DNA of 19,074 nucleotides from JBBTXJ01 sp964636345 (GTDB lineage: Bacteria; Patescibacteriota; Patescibacteriia; Magasanikbacterales; JBBTXJ01): contig CAZWRL010000015.1 in the NCBI GenBank assembly GCA_964636345.1, forward strand, positions 1 to 19,074. The letters run 5' to 3'. The notes beneath the pieces were generated by a model, which was not told the origin of the DNA, searched no databases, and saw nothing but the letters and a program-made list of their open reading frames with translations. A program made the position numbers and the translations under genes. Shown in pieces: positions 7,938 to 15,134 of the stretch; the stretch's first letter is position 1, and the number at the start of each line of letters is the position of its first letter.

Positions 7938-7943
7938 AGTATA
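7938..7943 (-). promoter_or_regulatory. Possible -10 box of the four-gene operon
   Basis: TATACT on the minus strand, 10 nt before the ATG at 7927. No good -35 box at 16-18 nt spacing (best is TTCGCT at 18). If used, +1 falls near 7931, inside or after the AGGAGGG element. Confidence 0.4.
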
Positions 7944-7955
7944 CTGTTTTTAAAC

Positions 7956-7976
7956 AAAAAAAGCGAACGTGCTCGC
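7956..7976 (-). terminator. Intrinsic terminator after the 55-aa membrane protein gene
   Basis: Minus strand: GCGAG (7976-7972) pairs with TTCGC (7967-7963) including one G-U pair, 4-nt loop, then seven T (7962-7956). It separates the 55-aa gene from the four-gene operon. Confidence 0.55.
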
Positions 7977-7993
7977 CTGATTGCGTAACGATA

Positions 7994-8161
7994 TTAATCG
8001 GGTATCAACAAACTGAATACCGACATATACACCACGGGCAAAAAAATGAGCGCCATCCACCACCAGCCCTGCTGTCCCGCGTAATAAGATCCAACAAACA
8101 CAATAAAGAAAAGAAGTGTTGCGAGAAAAGAATAGATAGCACGCCAGACCTTGTCTTCCAT
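7994..8161 (-). CDS. Small two-helix membrane protein, 55 aa
   Basis: A short gene read directly from the sequence. It begins MEDKVWRAIYSF and contains two hydrophobic segments, about 13-28 (LATLLFFIVFVGSYYA) and 35-53, separated by a GQQGWWW turn, and ends with LLIPD. It should be an integral membrane hairpin. No family is recognised. The ATG at 8161 is 9 nt from a TATACT box with a TGn extension, so its mRNA would have a leader of about 3 nt. It has its own terminator. It sits just after secF, which might hint at a link with export, but that is speculation. A competing frame at 8005-8199 has no such coherent composition and is rejected. Confidence 0.75.
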   Translation of the reverse strand: MEDKVWRAIYSFLATLLFFIVFVGSYYAGQQGWWWMALIFLPVVYMSVFSLLIPD

Positions 8162-8170
8162 AGTGGTACT

Positions 8171-8199
8171 AGTATACCACAGTGGCGCGACAACAACAA
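8171..8199 (-). promoter_or_regulatory. Promoter of the 55-aa membrane protein gene
   Basis: Minus strand: TTGTTG (8199-8194), 17-nt spacer ending in TGG, TATACT (8176-8171). This is a weak -35 with an extended -10. Predicted +1 near 8164, 3 nt before the ATG. Confidence 0.5.
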
Positions 8200-9090
8200 T
8201 TACCTACCCCGTCTATACCACTGCACCAAAAGTAAACTCGCCAGAAAAATAGATGAATAGGCGCCGCTCGTAATGCCAATAATAAGCGCGAGCACAAACG
8301 GCCGTATTACAGCGCCGCCAAACAGAAGAACCGCAACCAAGGCAAGGAGTGTGGTGAACGTGGTGTTGATGGAGCGCGCAATGGTTTGATTAATACTATC
8401 TTCTACAATCGTTTCAAAACCATCATGACGGCGCTTGAGCAGATTTTCACGAATTCTGTCAAACGTAACAATCGTATCGTGCACTGAAAAACCCATGATT
8501 GTCAGGAGTGCGGTAACAAACAAGACGTCAACCTCTATACCCATGAAACGGCCGAGAACGGCAAAGACACCGGTGGGGATAATGATGTCATGGAGGAGCG
8601 CGATAATTGCGCAAACGCCATACTTCCATGACTTTACCGGTTCAGATACCCGACGGAAGGCCCACGCGATATACAGCGTGATGGCAAGTGCGGCATAAAA
8701 AATAGCGTACGCCGTGTTGGTTTTTAATTCTTTGCTGACACTCGGACCTATCGTATCAAAACGCTCTTCGCGCCATGCGTCACGAAAAGCTCCCGCCATG
8801 TTTCCGGAAAGTTCCGCGTGCGCATGTTCATCAATAAACGGCAAACGCGCCAAAAAGCCAGAATCGCCCAGCGGCTGCAACTGAACATGCGCAAATTTCG
8901 TTTTTTGGAACACTTCTTCTACGGCAACTTTTTCCGGACGAGCGCCCGTAAACTGCATTTCAATAAGCGTGCCACCCGTGAAATCAATAGCCGGTTTTAA
9001 TCCCCACATGCTGATCGCGATAATCGAAAGAATCGTCAACGCGCCAGAAAATATAAACCAAAAATTTTTATGTTTAACCACGTGTATCAT
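8200..9090 (-). CDS. secF: Protein translocase subunit SecF
   Basis: Inner-membrane partner of SecD that uses the proton-motive force to help complete protein export through SecYEG. The 296-aa protein has TM1 (about 11-28) followed by DFTGGT (36-41), a short periplasmic domain, then a five-helix bundle from about residue 125. The TM4-region motif GFSVHDTIVTFDRIREN matches the family, with His where E. coli SecF has Asn. The terminal TSGAYSSIFLASLLLV helix is also typical. The start codon overlaps the secD stop (ATGA), indicating translational coupling and equal stoichiometry. Confidence 0.96.
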   Translation of the reverse strand: MIHVVKHKNFWFIFSGALTILSIIAISMWGLKPAIDFTGGTLIEMQFTGARPEKVAVEEVFQKTKFAHVQLQPLGDSGFLARLPFIDEHAHAELSGNMAGAFRDAWREERFDTIGPSVSKELKTNTAYAIFYAALAITLYIAWAFRRVSEPVKSWKYGVCAIIALLHDIIIPTGVFAVLGRFMGIEVDVLFVTALLTIMGFSVHDTIVTFDRIRENLLKRRHDGFETIVEDSINQTIARSINTTFTTLLALVAVLLFGGAVIRPFVLALIIGITSGAYSSIFLASLLLVQWYRRGR

Positions 9091-11141
9091 ATCTGCGGAG
9101 TTTTTTTACTGCCTAATACCAGCGCCGACCCCTCTTTAATCCAGGGTTCCACATAACGAACCAAAATACGAGTAACGGAGATGGCGGAAAACATGCTGAC
9201 AAGGACGCCAATGGCAAGTGTCACGGCAAAACCGCGCACCACGCTCGTGCCAAACCAATACAGCACCGCACAGGTAATCAAGGTGGTCACATTACTATCG
9301 CGAATAGACGTCCACGCACGTTCAAAGCCGAGCGGAATGGCCCGAGAAAACGTGTATCCGCCGCGCAATTCTTCTTTAATGCGCTCAAAAATAAGAATAT
9401 TCGCATCAACGGCCATGCCGAGCGACAAAATAAATCCTGCGATACCGGCAAGCGTCAACGTCACCGGCACCAATTTAAAAATACCGAGCACCACGAAGGC
9501 ATACAGGAACAACGCAATGCCCGCGAGTAATCCCGGCAATCGGTAGTAGAGCATCATAAACAGAAGCACCAAGCCAAAACCGACCAGTCCGGCAAACAAA
9601 CTTTTTTCCAAAGAAACTTTACCAAGTGTCGGACCAACGGTTGATTGACTCACCAACGAAACCGGGAGCGGCAAGGCGCCCGCGTTGAGACGCTGTGCCA
9701 GTAGTTTTGCTTCGCTAACGGAAAAACGGCCGGTGATTACCGCCGTGCCGCCGGTAATTTTTTGTTGCACGGTAGGCGCGCTAATGACCTCGCCATCTAA
9801 AAAGATCGCCACCGGCTTCCCCACATTGCGTTCCGTAATAGCGGAAAACAACTCCTCGCCCTCTTTATCAAATTGCAGACCAACCTGCACATCGCCGGTC
9901 TGTTGATCAAATTCAACCGTCGCGCGATCTAACTGCTTGCCGGATAATTTTGTTGAAAGCCACGGATCAAGATTGGGTGAAATTTCATTCGCCGTTGTTT
10001 TGTCAATCAGGATGTGACGAACGCGGTATTGTTTTTCTTTCTTTTCGTCGTATTTGTAAATCAGATGAAAACCAAACGGGCTTTCAACCGGATCAGAAAT
10101 AGCGCCAAGTGGCAACGCAAACGCCGCGTCTTCAAACGGTTTTACCGTTTGGCCGCGCGTGATAATGCCCAAATCGCCGCCTTGCGACCCGCTACCGAGA
10201 TCATCAGACCGCTCCTTAGCCAGCGTTGCAAAATTGTCCTTGTTGGCTTGCGCGCGAATACTCTGAATACTGGCAAGCGCTTCTTCTTTTGTTCGGTCTG
10301 AAGTACATGATTGCGCGCCCTTATAACACACTAACATATGGCGCGCAGAAACCGTCCCGACTAATTCTTTTATCTCTTCTAACTTCACGATATGAAACCC
10401 AATCTCGCTATTTAAAATATCCTTGGCAACCACGCCCGGGACTCCCCGTTGACTTGCAAAAAGATACACCTGCTTCATCCATGGCTCACCCGATAACCCA
10501 ATGAATCCAAGATCGCCGCCGGTTTCTTTGGTGCGCGTGTCTTGCGAAAATTCTCGCGCGTATTCTTCAAAACTTTTCGTGCCGGAACGAACGGCAAGCA
10601 AAATATCTTTCGCTTTTTTTTGCTCGTCATCGTTTGCTTTCTTCAAACGCGTCTCCTCTTCCGGCGTTAAGGTTGGCAGTGGGTTTGGATTCTGTTCTTT
10701 AAATTCCAAAAGCGGCGTCTCACCAATTTGCTTAATGGCATCCGCCACATTTACCACGCCTGGCAGTTCCACAATAACCCGATGGATATCACCGGAAACA
10801 TTGGTTTGCACCAGCGGCTCGCCAACGCCAAAAGCATTCACTCGGCGCTCAATCACATCGCGCACACCGGCCACCGCGTCATCGCGGTCACTACTTTGCA
10901 CCGACGATGCATCAACTTCATAGACCAAATGCGCTCCTCCTAACAAATCAAGCCCAAGACGGAAATCCGGTATCTCAAACCGTGGAAGCGCGATGCCGGT
11001 TTTTCCTTCCAGGCTATTCGCAAAACTCCGATAAAACCCTGGAAAATCAAAAATGCTGCCCGCGAGTAAGACAAGAAGAATCCCAAAGACCCCCCATTTG
11101 ATATGAGACCTGCTGGCCTGTTTTTTCTCTACTTTCTGCAT
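9087..11141 (-). CDS. secD: Protein translocase subunit SecD with two inserted parvulin-like modules
   Basis: Proton-driven export motor with SecF. Of 684 residues, TM1 is about 15-31, followed by FRLGLDLLGGAHLVYEVD (60-77) and the start of the P1 domain. Residues 170-380 are an insertion holding two PpiC-like peptidyl-prolyl isomerase modules: the first ends in IGFH (H250), the second starts ARHMLV (H268) and ends FGFHLIY (H359), then RVRHILI (H377) follows. Canonical SecD resumes at about 395 with FDKEGEELF and FLDGEVISAP, then six helices with GMAVDANILIFERIKEE (575-591). The insert may fold exported proteins as they emerge. The start at 11141 is preferred over an extension to 11213, which runs into secA. 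A TACACT box lies 9 nt upstream with TTGCGT at 17 nt. Confidence 0.95.
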   Translation of the reverse strand: MQKVEKKQASRSHIKWGVFGILLVLLAGSIFDFPGFYRSFANSLEGKTGIALPRFEIPDFRLGLDLLGGAHLVYEVDASSVQSSDRDDAVAGVRDVIERRVNAFGVGEPLVQTNVSGDIHRVIVELPGVVNVADAIKQIGETPLLEFKEQNPNPLPTLTPEEETRLKKANDDEQKKAKDILLAVRSGTKSFEEYAREFSQDTRTKETGGDLGFIGLSGEPWMKQVYLFASQRGVPGVVAKDILNSEIGFHIVKLEEIKELVGTVSARHMLVCYKGAQSCTSDRTKEEALASIQSIRAQANKDNFATLAKERSDDLGSGSQGGDLGIITRGQTVKPFEDAAFALPLGAISDPVESPFGFHLIYKYDEKKEKQYRVRHILIDKTTANEISPNLDPWLSTKLSGKQLDRATVEFDQQTGDVQVGLQFDKEGEELFSAITERNVGKPVAIFLDGEVISAPTVQQKITGGTAVITGRFSVSEAKLLAQRLNAGALPLPVSLVSQSTVGPTLGKVSLEKSLFAGLVGFGLVLLFMMLYYRLPGLLAGIALFLYAFVVLGIFKLVPVTLTLAGIAGFILSLGMAVDANILIFERIKEELRGGYTFSRAIPLGFERAWTSIRDSNVTTLITCAVLYWFGTSVVRGFAVTLAIGVLVSMFSAISVTRILVRYVEPWIKEGSALVLGSKKTPQI

Positions 11142-11150
11142 GTGGTGAAT

Positions 11151-11179
11151 AGTGTATAGAAAACCGCAAAAAAACGCAA
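11151..11179 (-). promoter_or_regulatory. Possible secD promoter
   Basis: Minus strand: TTGCGT (11179-11174), 17-nt spacer, TACACT (11156-11151). Predicted +1 near 11144, 3 nt before the secD ATG. The -35 is weak. The 56-bp gap after secA also holds a poor 4-bp hairpin with a T-run, so readthrough from secA is equally possible. Confidence 0.4.
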
Positions 11180-11197
11180 TCTCCGTTACTCGTACGC

Positions 11198-13912
11198 TTA
11201 CGCCCCATGGCACTTTTTATATTTTTTCCCCGAACCACACGGGCACGGATCGTTGCGCCCTACTTTTGGCATCTGTTGTTTTACCGAAACAATGGCGGTG
11301 CCATTTTCAGCGCCCTTTGTTGCGCCGCGCATGACCAAACCCTTTCGCTCAAGAGCTTCTGGCGCAAGCACCGCGGCGGCACCAACCTTAAAAATAGTGT
11401 GCGCCACATCGTGTTGTATGGCCGCGAGCAAACTTTGATACAAACCATATGTCTCCTGTTTATATTCTACCAAAGGATCGCGCTGGGCGTAACCGCGCAG
11501 TCCAATACCCGCGCGCAAATGGTCAATGGCAACCAAATGATCAATCCACAGCATGTCCGTGGTGCGCAGCAGTAATCCTTTTTCAATTTCTCGCATGAGC
11601 GATGGATCGGCAATGACGCGCTCCAATTCATCATACGCGCCGCGAATAACCGACATACATTGTTCTACAACCTCGGGAACCACCGTCTCCGGTTGTGCTT
11701 TTGACACCAAAAAAGCGCGTATCGCGTCAATCGTTGCCGCAGGGAACGGATATATTTTTGCGATACCGGCAATCAAGGTATCAAAGCCACCCGCCTCATC
11801 ACTGTTAACGTGCGCACTCACCATCTGCTGAATTTCATCTCCCACCATTGCCACAATAATCTCGCGAGATGATCTATATCCTTCGCTCGTCACCTCAAGC
11901 TGTCCTTCCGTAAGTTGCAACAATTCACGACGCCGACGATAGATGGCCTCGCGATGTTTGTTCAACACGTCATCGTATTCCAAAAGGTGTTTGCGGATGT
12001 CAAAGTTATGGCCCTCAACTTTTTTCTGCGCGGTTTCAAGCGCGCGGCTGACCATTTTCGCTTCAATCGGCACATCTTCCGGCACTTTCAAACGTCGCAT
12101 CATATTGCCAATGCGATCACCCGCAAAAATCCGCATGAGATCATCTTCAACGGAAACATAAAATTGCGTGGCACCCGGATCTCCCTGCCGCCCCGCCCGT
12201 CCACGTAGCTGATTATCAATACGCCGCGATTCGTGACGTTCCGTGCCGAGCACAAACAATCCGCCGAGCTCACGCACACGCGCCGCCCCGTCCGCATCCG
12301 GCGGGTTACCGCCCAGCACAATATCAACACCGCGGCCGGCCATATTGGTGGCGAGCGTCACCGCGCCCAAGCTTCCTGCCTGCGCAATAATTTCACCTTC
12401 ACGTTCGTGGTTTTTGGCGTTCAACATCTGAAACGGAATGCCTTCACGTTCAAGCAATTTTCCCAGCTCCTCATTCTTTTCAATAGAAATAGTGCCGAGT
12501 AACACCGGCTGTCCGCGCTCATGCAATTCTTTCACGTGTTTCACCACGGCAATAAACTTTGCCGCCTCCGTCCGATAAATCCGATCCGGATGATCAACGC
12601 GCTGATCAACTTTATTAGTGGGCATCACCACCACTTCCAAATTATAAATTTTGCCAAACTCTTCAGCTTCCGTCACGGCAGTTCCCGTCATGCCGGCCAA
12701 TTTTTTGTACAAACGAAAATAATTCTGAAACGTAATGGTGGCCATCGTCTGACTTTCGCGTTGAATGGGCACTCCTTCTTGCGCTTCAATGGCCTGATGC
12801 AATCCTTCAGAATAGCGCCGACCCGGCATTTTGCGACCCGTGAATTCATCAATAATAACCACCTCATTATTTTCCACCACATACTGTCGATCACGGTGGA
12901 ACAGCGCGTGCGCGCGCAGCGCTTCCTCCATATGATGCACCATGCGCACATTGCCGTGCGCATAAATATTATCCAGATGAAGCCACTGCTCCATTTTTTT
13001 AATACCGTTATCCGTCAAAAACGCGGAGCGCAATTTTTCATCCACCTGATAATCCTCCTCTTTGGTGAGTTGTTTCACCAGCCGCGCAAATTGATAATAC
13101 GTTTCCGTTGCCTCTTCGGCCGGCGCGGAAATAATAAGCGGCGTGCGCGCTTCATCAACTAAAATGGAGTCAACTTCGTCAACAATCGCGTACACATGCC
13201 CGCGCTGAACCATATCCGACAGGCGCGGAACCATGTTGTCCCGCAGGTAATCAAAACCGAATTCATTGTTCGTGCCATACGTGATATCACACGCGTATGC
13301 TTCTTGCCGCGCGCACGGCCGCAAATAATCGTACTGCACTTTGAACGAACCGGTCATGTCGCGCGTGACATCGCGCGCGGTCCCCTCGTCAGCGCGTTCA
13401 GATTGTCCGCCATAGGAAGGATCATACCTAAAACTCGCGCTCTGATGCTGAATAACGCCAACGGAGAGGCCAAGCGCATGGTAAATCTGTCCCATCCACA
13501 CGGTGTCGCGGCGAGCCAAATAATCATTCACGGTGACAAGGTGCACTCCTTCACCCGTTAAGGCATTCAAATAGACGGCAAGCGTTGCAGTGAGTGTTTT
13601 TCCTTCACCGGTGCGCATTTCCGCAATGTGACCGCGATGAAGCGCGACACCACCCTTCAACTGCACATCATAATGACGCTGGCCAAGGGTGCGTTTTGCC
13701 GCCTCACGCACGGCGGCGAATGCTTCTGGAAGCACTTCATCAAGGGTTTCTTTCGGGAGGCGACCACGAAACGCTTCCGTTTTGGCCCGCAACTCATCAT
13801 TCGTCAAGCGCACAAAATCCGCCTCAAGAGCGTTAATTTTTACAACGATAGGATCCATCTGCCGCACCACTTTGGCATTCGGATCGCCAAAAATTTTGGT
13901 TAAAAGAGACAT
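11198..13912 (-). CDS. secA: Protein translocase ATPase SecA
   Basis: Cytoplasmic motor that drives preproteins through SecYEG. The 904-aa protein has Walker A MRTGEGKT (99-106), VTVNDYLARRD (127-137), Walker B IVDEVDSILVDEARTPLI (243-260), GMTGTA, TNMAGRGVDI, and the arginine-finger region RRIDNQLRGRAGRQGD. It ends with an intact SEC-C zinc motif, DPCPCGSGKKYKKCHG, used to bind SecB or ribosomes. Between about 163 and 205 there is an extra stretch (FRYDPSYGGQ to LRPCARQEAY) absent from E. coli SecA in this position. The start MSLLTKIFGDPNAK at 13912 fits the family; the longer frame from 14050 only overlaps the 70-aa gene. No Shine-Dalgarno is seen. secD follows 56 bp downstream. Confidence 0.98.
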   Translation of the reverse strand: MSLLTKIFGDPNAKVVRQMDPIVVKINALEADFVRLTNDELRAKTEAFRGRLPKETLDEVLPEAFAAVREAAKRTLGQRHYDVQLKGGVALHRGHIAEMRTGEGKTLTATLAVYLNALTGEGVHLVTVNDYLARRDTVWMGQIYHALGLSVGVIQHQSASFRYDPSYGGQSERADEGTARDVTRDMTGSFKVQYDYLRPCARQEAYACDITYGTNNEFGFDYLRDNMVPRLSDMVQRGHVYAIVDEVDSILVDEARTPLIISAPAEEATETYYQFARLVKQLTKEEDYQVDEKLRSAFLTDNGIKKMEQWLHLDNIYAHGNVRMVHHMEEALRAHALFHRDRQYVVENNEVVIIDEFTGRKMPGRRYSEGLHQAIEAQEGVPIQRESQTMATITFQNYFRLYKKLAGMTGTAVTEAEEFGKIYNLEVVVMPTNKVDQRVDHPDRIYRTEAAKFIAVVKHVKELHERGQPVLLGTISIEKNEELGKLLEREGIPFQMLNAKNHEREGEIIAQAGSLGAVTLATNMAGRGVDIVLGGNPPDADGAARVRELGGLFVLGTERHESRRIDNQLRGRAGRQGDPGATQFYVSVEDDLMRIFAGDRIGNMMRRLKVPEDVPIEAKMVSRALETAQKKVEGHNFDIRKHLLEYDDVLNKHREAIYRRRRELLQLTEGQLEVTSEGYRSSREIIVAMVGDEIQQMVSAHVNSDEAGGFDTLIAGIAKIYPFPAATIDAIRAFLVSKAQPETVVPEVVEQCMSVIRGAYDELERVIADPSLMREIEKGLLLRTTDMLWIDHLVAIDHLRAGIGLRGYAQRDPLVEYKQETYGLYQSLLAAIQHDVAHTIFKVGAAAVLAPEALERKGLVMRGATKGAENGTAIVSVKQQMPKVGRNDPCPCGSGKKYKKCHGA

Positions 13913-13949
13913 AAATAAAACCACGGCCATCCTATCATAGACGGCCGTG
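13913..13949 (-). terminator. Intrinsic terminator of the 70-aa gene
   Basis: Minus strand: CACGGCC (13949-13943) pairs perfectly with GGCCGTG (13928-13922), 14-nt loop, then GTTTTATTT running into the secA ATG. The loop contains TATGAT (13939-13934), which could serve as a secA -10 box with a leader of about 15 nt, but no -35 box supports it. Confidence 0.7.
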
Positions 13950-13973
13950 TTTGGGAAGAGCTCGTAGTTGCGA

Positions 13974-14186
13974 TTATTGTCCGCACACATGGCCAGTTGT
14001 AAACGGCTTGCAGAGCATGAGACATCCCAACATACGCCGCATCTCTTCACCTGTGATTATATCCCCCTTCTTCAGCGTTGGCGGAGCACCGCGTGATGCC
14101 TCGATCACTCTCAAAAGCGACTCCGGCATCGGCCGATCCGCAGGCCACTTGTCGTCAGAAGGACGATTCTTTTTGAAGGGCCACAT
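13974..14186 (-). CDS. Hypothetical protein, 70 aa, in a self-contained cassette
   Basis: No family recognised. The chain starts with a basic, Pro-rich segment (MWPFKKNRPSDDKWPADRP), then a short helix and a Cys-containing end (C55, C59, C68). It has no signal peptide or long hydrophobic stretch. The ATG at 14186 is supported by AGGAGG (14197-14192) exactly 5 nt upstream. A TTGACG-17-TACACT promoter and an intrinsic terminator flank it, the same architecture as the 145-aa, 63-aa and 172-aa genes. It lies upstream of secA in the same orientation, but the terminator suggests separate transcription. The three cysteines could bind a metal; that is a guess. Confidence 0.75.
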   Translation of the reverse strand: MWPFKKNRPSDDKWPADRPMPESLLRVIEASRGAPPTLKKGDIITGEEMRRMLGCLMLCKPFTTGHVCGQ

Positions 14187-14215
14187 ACGCTCCTCCTTCC
14201 TTCATGATTATTTAA

Positions 14216-14244
14216 AGTGTACTACTGCACATGCGGCTCGTCAA
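14216..14244 (-). promoter_or_regulatory. Promoter of the 70-aa gene
   Basis: Minus strand: TTGACG (14244-14239), 17-nt spacer, TACACT (14221-14216). It stands back to back with the coiled-coil gene promoter, with only 4 bp between the two -35 boxes. Confidence 0.65.
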
Positions 14245-14248
14245 CATC

Positions 14249-14277
14249 TTGACACGCACATTACCTCTTGAGATAAT
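14249..14277 (+). promoter_or_regulatory. Promoter of the coiled-coil gene, predicted leaderless
   Basis: TTGACA (14249-14254), 17-nt spacer, GATAAT (14272-14277). Predicted +1 near 14284, 2 nt before the ATG at 14286. Confidence 0.75.
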
Positions 14278-14285
14278 AGGGACAT

Positions 14286-14780
14286 ATGGAACAGGATGCG
14301 GATAAAAAACTGAACGAAATGCATGAGATGGTCGCATTCCTCAAAGCAAATGCGGCTACGCGACAGGACGTAGAAGAAATCGTGCAAACAAAAACGGATG
14401 AAATCTTGGAAATTGTTACGTTTATAAAAGATAATGCGGCCATGCAGAATGATGTGGACGTACGATTCAATGGAGTGGANNNNNNNNNNNNNNNNNNNNN
14501 NNNNNNNNNNNNNNNNNNNNNNNNNNNNNNNNNNNNNNNNNNNNNNNNNNNNNNNNNNNNNNNNNNNNNNNNNNNNNNNGTACAGTTTGGTGAAGTTAAG
14601 GCTGAACTGCGTGCGATACGCGCAGAAATTTCGGAGATTAGAGTACGGATTACAGCGCTTGAAAAACGTACCATTGAAGATGCGAATGCGGCGGTCAAGG
14701 AAATTTTGGAGCTTAAAGAACGTTTAGAAAAAGTGGAACAACAAATAATACAACTACAACAAGCGCATCAGTCCGCATAA
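14286..14780 (+). CDS. Coiled-coil protein, interrupted by an assembly gap
   Basis: The two visible parts are soluble, highly charged and helical: about 64 residues before the gap (MEQDADKKLNEMHEMVAFLK onward, with a DVEEIVQTKTDEILEIVTFIK repeat-like helix) and about 66 after it (VKAELRAIRAEISEIRVRI, ELKERLEKVEQQIIQLQQ), the latter with clear heptads. No signal peptide is present. With exactly 100 N the frame is kept, but 100 N is often a placeholder, so true length and frame are unknown. The sequence enters the gap at RFNGV, which in similar proteins opens a tandem repeat; a repeat would explain why the assembly broke here. It has its own promoter and terminator, with no Shine-Dalgarno. The role could be structural or scaffolding; none is assigned. 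Confidence 0.75.
   Translation: MEQDADKKLNEMHEMVAFLKANAATRQDVEEIVQTKTDEILEIVTFIKDNAAMQNDVDVRFNGVXXXXXXXXXXXXXXXXXXXXXXXXXXXXXXXXXXVQFGEVKAELRAIRAEISEIRVRITALEKRTIEDANAAVKEILELKERLEKVEQQIIQLQQAHQSA
14480..14579. other. Assembly gap of 100 N
   Basis: One hundred consecutive N inside the coiled-coil gene. The round length suggests a scaffolding placeholder and not a measured distance. Confidence 0.99.
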
Positions 14781-14808
14781 AAATACCCCGAATGCTCGGG
14801 GTATTTTT
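14779..14808. terminator. Bidirectional intrinsic terminator between the coiled-coil gene and hpf
   Basis: Perfect 13-bp stem: AAAAATACCCCGA (14779-14791) pairs with TCGGGGTATTTTT (14796-14808) around a 4-nt ATGC loop. T-runs flank it on both strands, so it should end both the coiled-coil transcript and the murB-hpf transcript. Confidence 0.92.
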
Positions 14809-14809
14809 A

Positions 14810-15133
14810 TTACCGCACTCGCCGTTTGGCGATTCTTTTTTCTTTGAGATCAATCAGTTGCCGCTGAAGCTCATCGTGTACTTCGTCAATCGCGGCGTAT
14901 AAATCTGCACCTTCTTCACGCGTGCGAATGACGGCAACGCCCGGAGCGCGGACATGCGCTTCACAAAAGAAAATGGGGCCCTTATTATGATGCCCGGTGG
15001 TCTTGCCAACCTCAACATCAACGTCTGCGGCATCTATCGGTGAATACTTTGCAAGCGCCTGCATTTTCTTTTCAACCTGTGCCCGGATAGCATCGGTGAG
15101 TCCAATACCCATGGCTTGAATGTTGATGTTCAT
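14810..15133 (-). CDS. hpf: Ribosome hibernation factor, HPF/RaiA family, short form
   Basis: Binds the 30S subunit near the decoding site and helps silence or store ribosomes in stress. The 107-aa protein covers only the beta-alpha-beta-beta-beta-alpha domain: MNINIQAMGIGLTDAIR at the start, VDVEVGKTTGHHNKG and FFCEAHVRAPG in the sheet, and the signature helix DLYAAIDEVHDELQRQL, with a basic RIAKRRVR tail. The long-form dimerisation domain is absent. I chose the ATG at 15133, 1 nt after the murB stop (TAGTATG), as at another junction in this window; an ATG at 15145 would add four residues and overlap murB. It is co-transcribed with murB and ends at a strong terminator. Confidence 0.93.
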   Translation of the reverse strand: MNINIQAMGIGLTDAIRAQVEKKMQALAKYSPIDAADVDVEVGKTTGHHNKGPIFFCEAHVRAPGVAVIRTREEGADLYAAIDEVHDELQRQLIDLKEKRIAKRRVR

Positions 15134-15134
15134 A

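Noticed and set aside
8005..8199. 64-aa minus-strand frame after secF
   Set aside because: It crosses the promoter of the 55-aa gene and has no coherent composition; the neighbouring frame gives a clean two-helix membrane protein.
13913..14050. N-terminal extension of SecA
   Set aside because: The added residues only reflect antisense-frame overlap with the 70-aa gene and its terminator; SecA homologues begin at MSLLTKIFG-like sequence.
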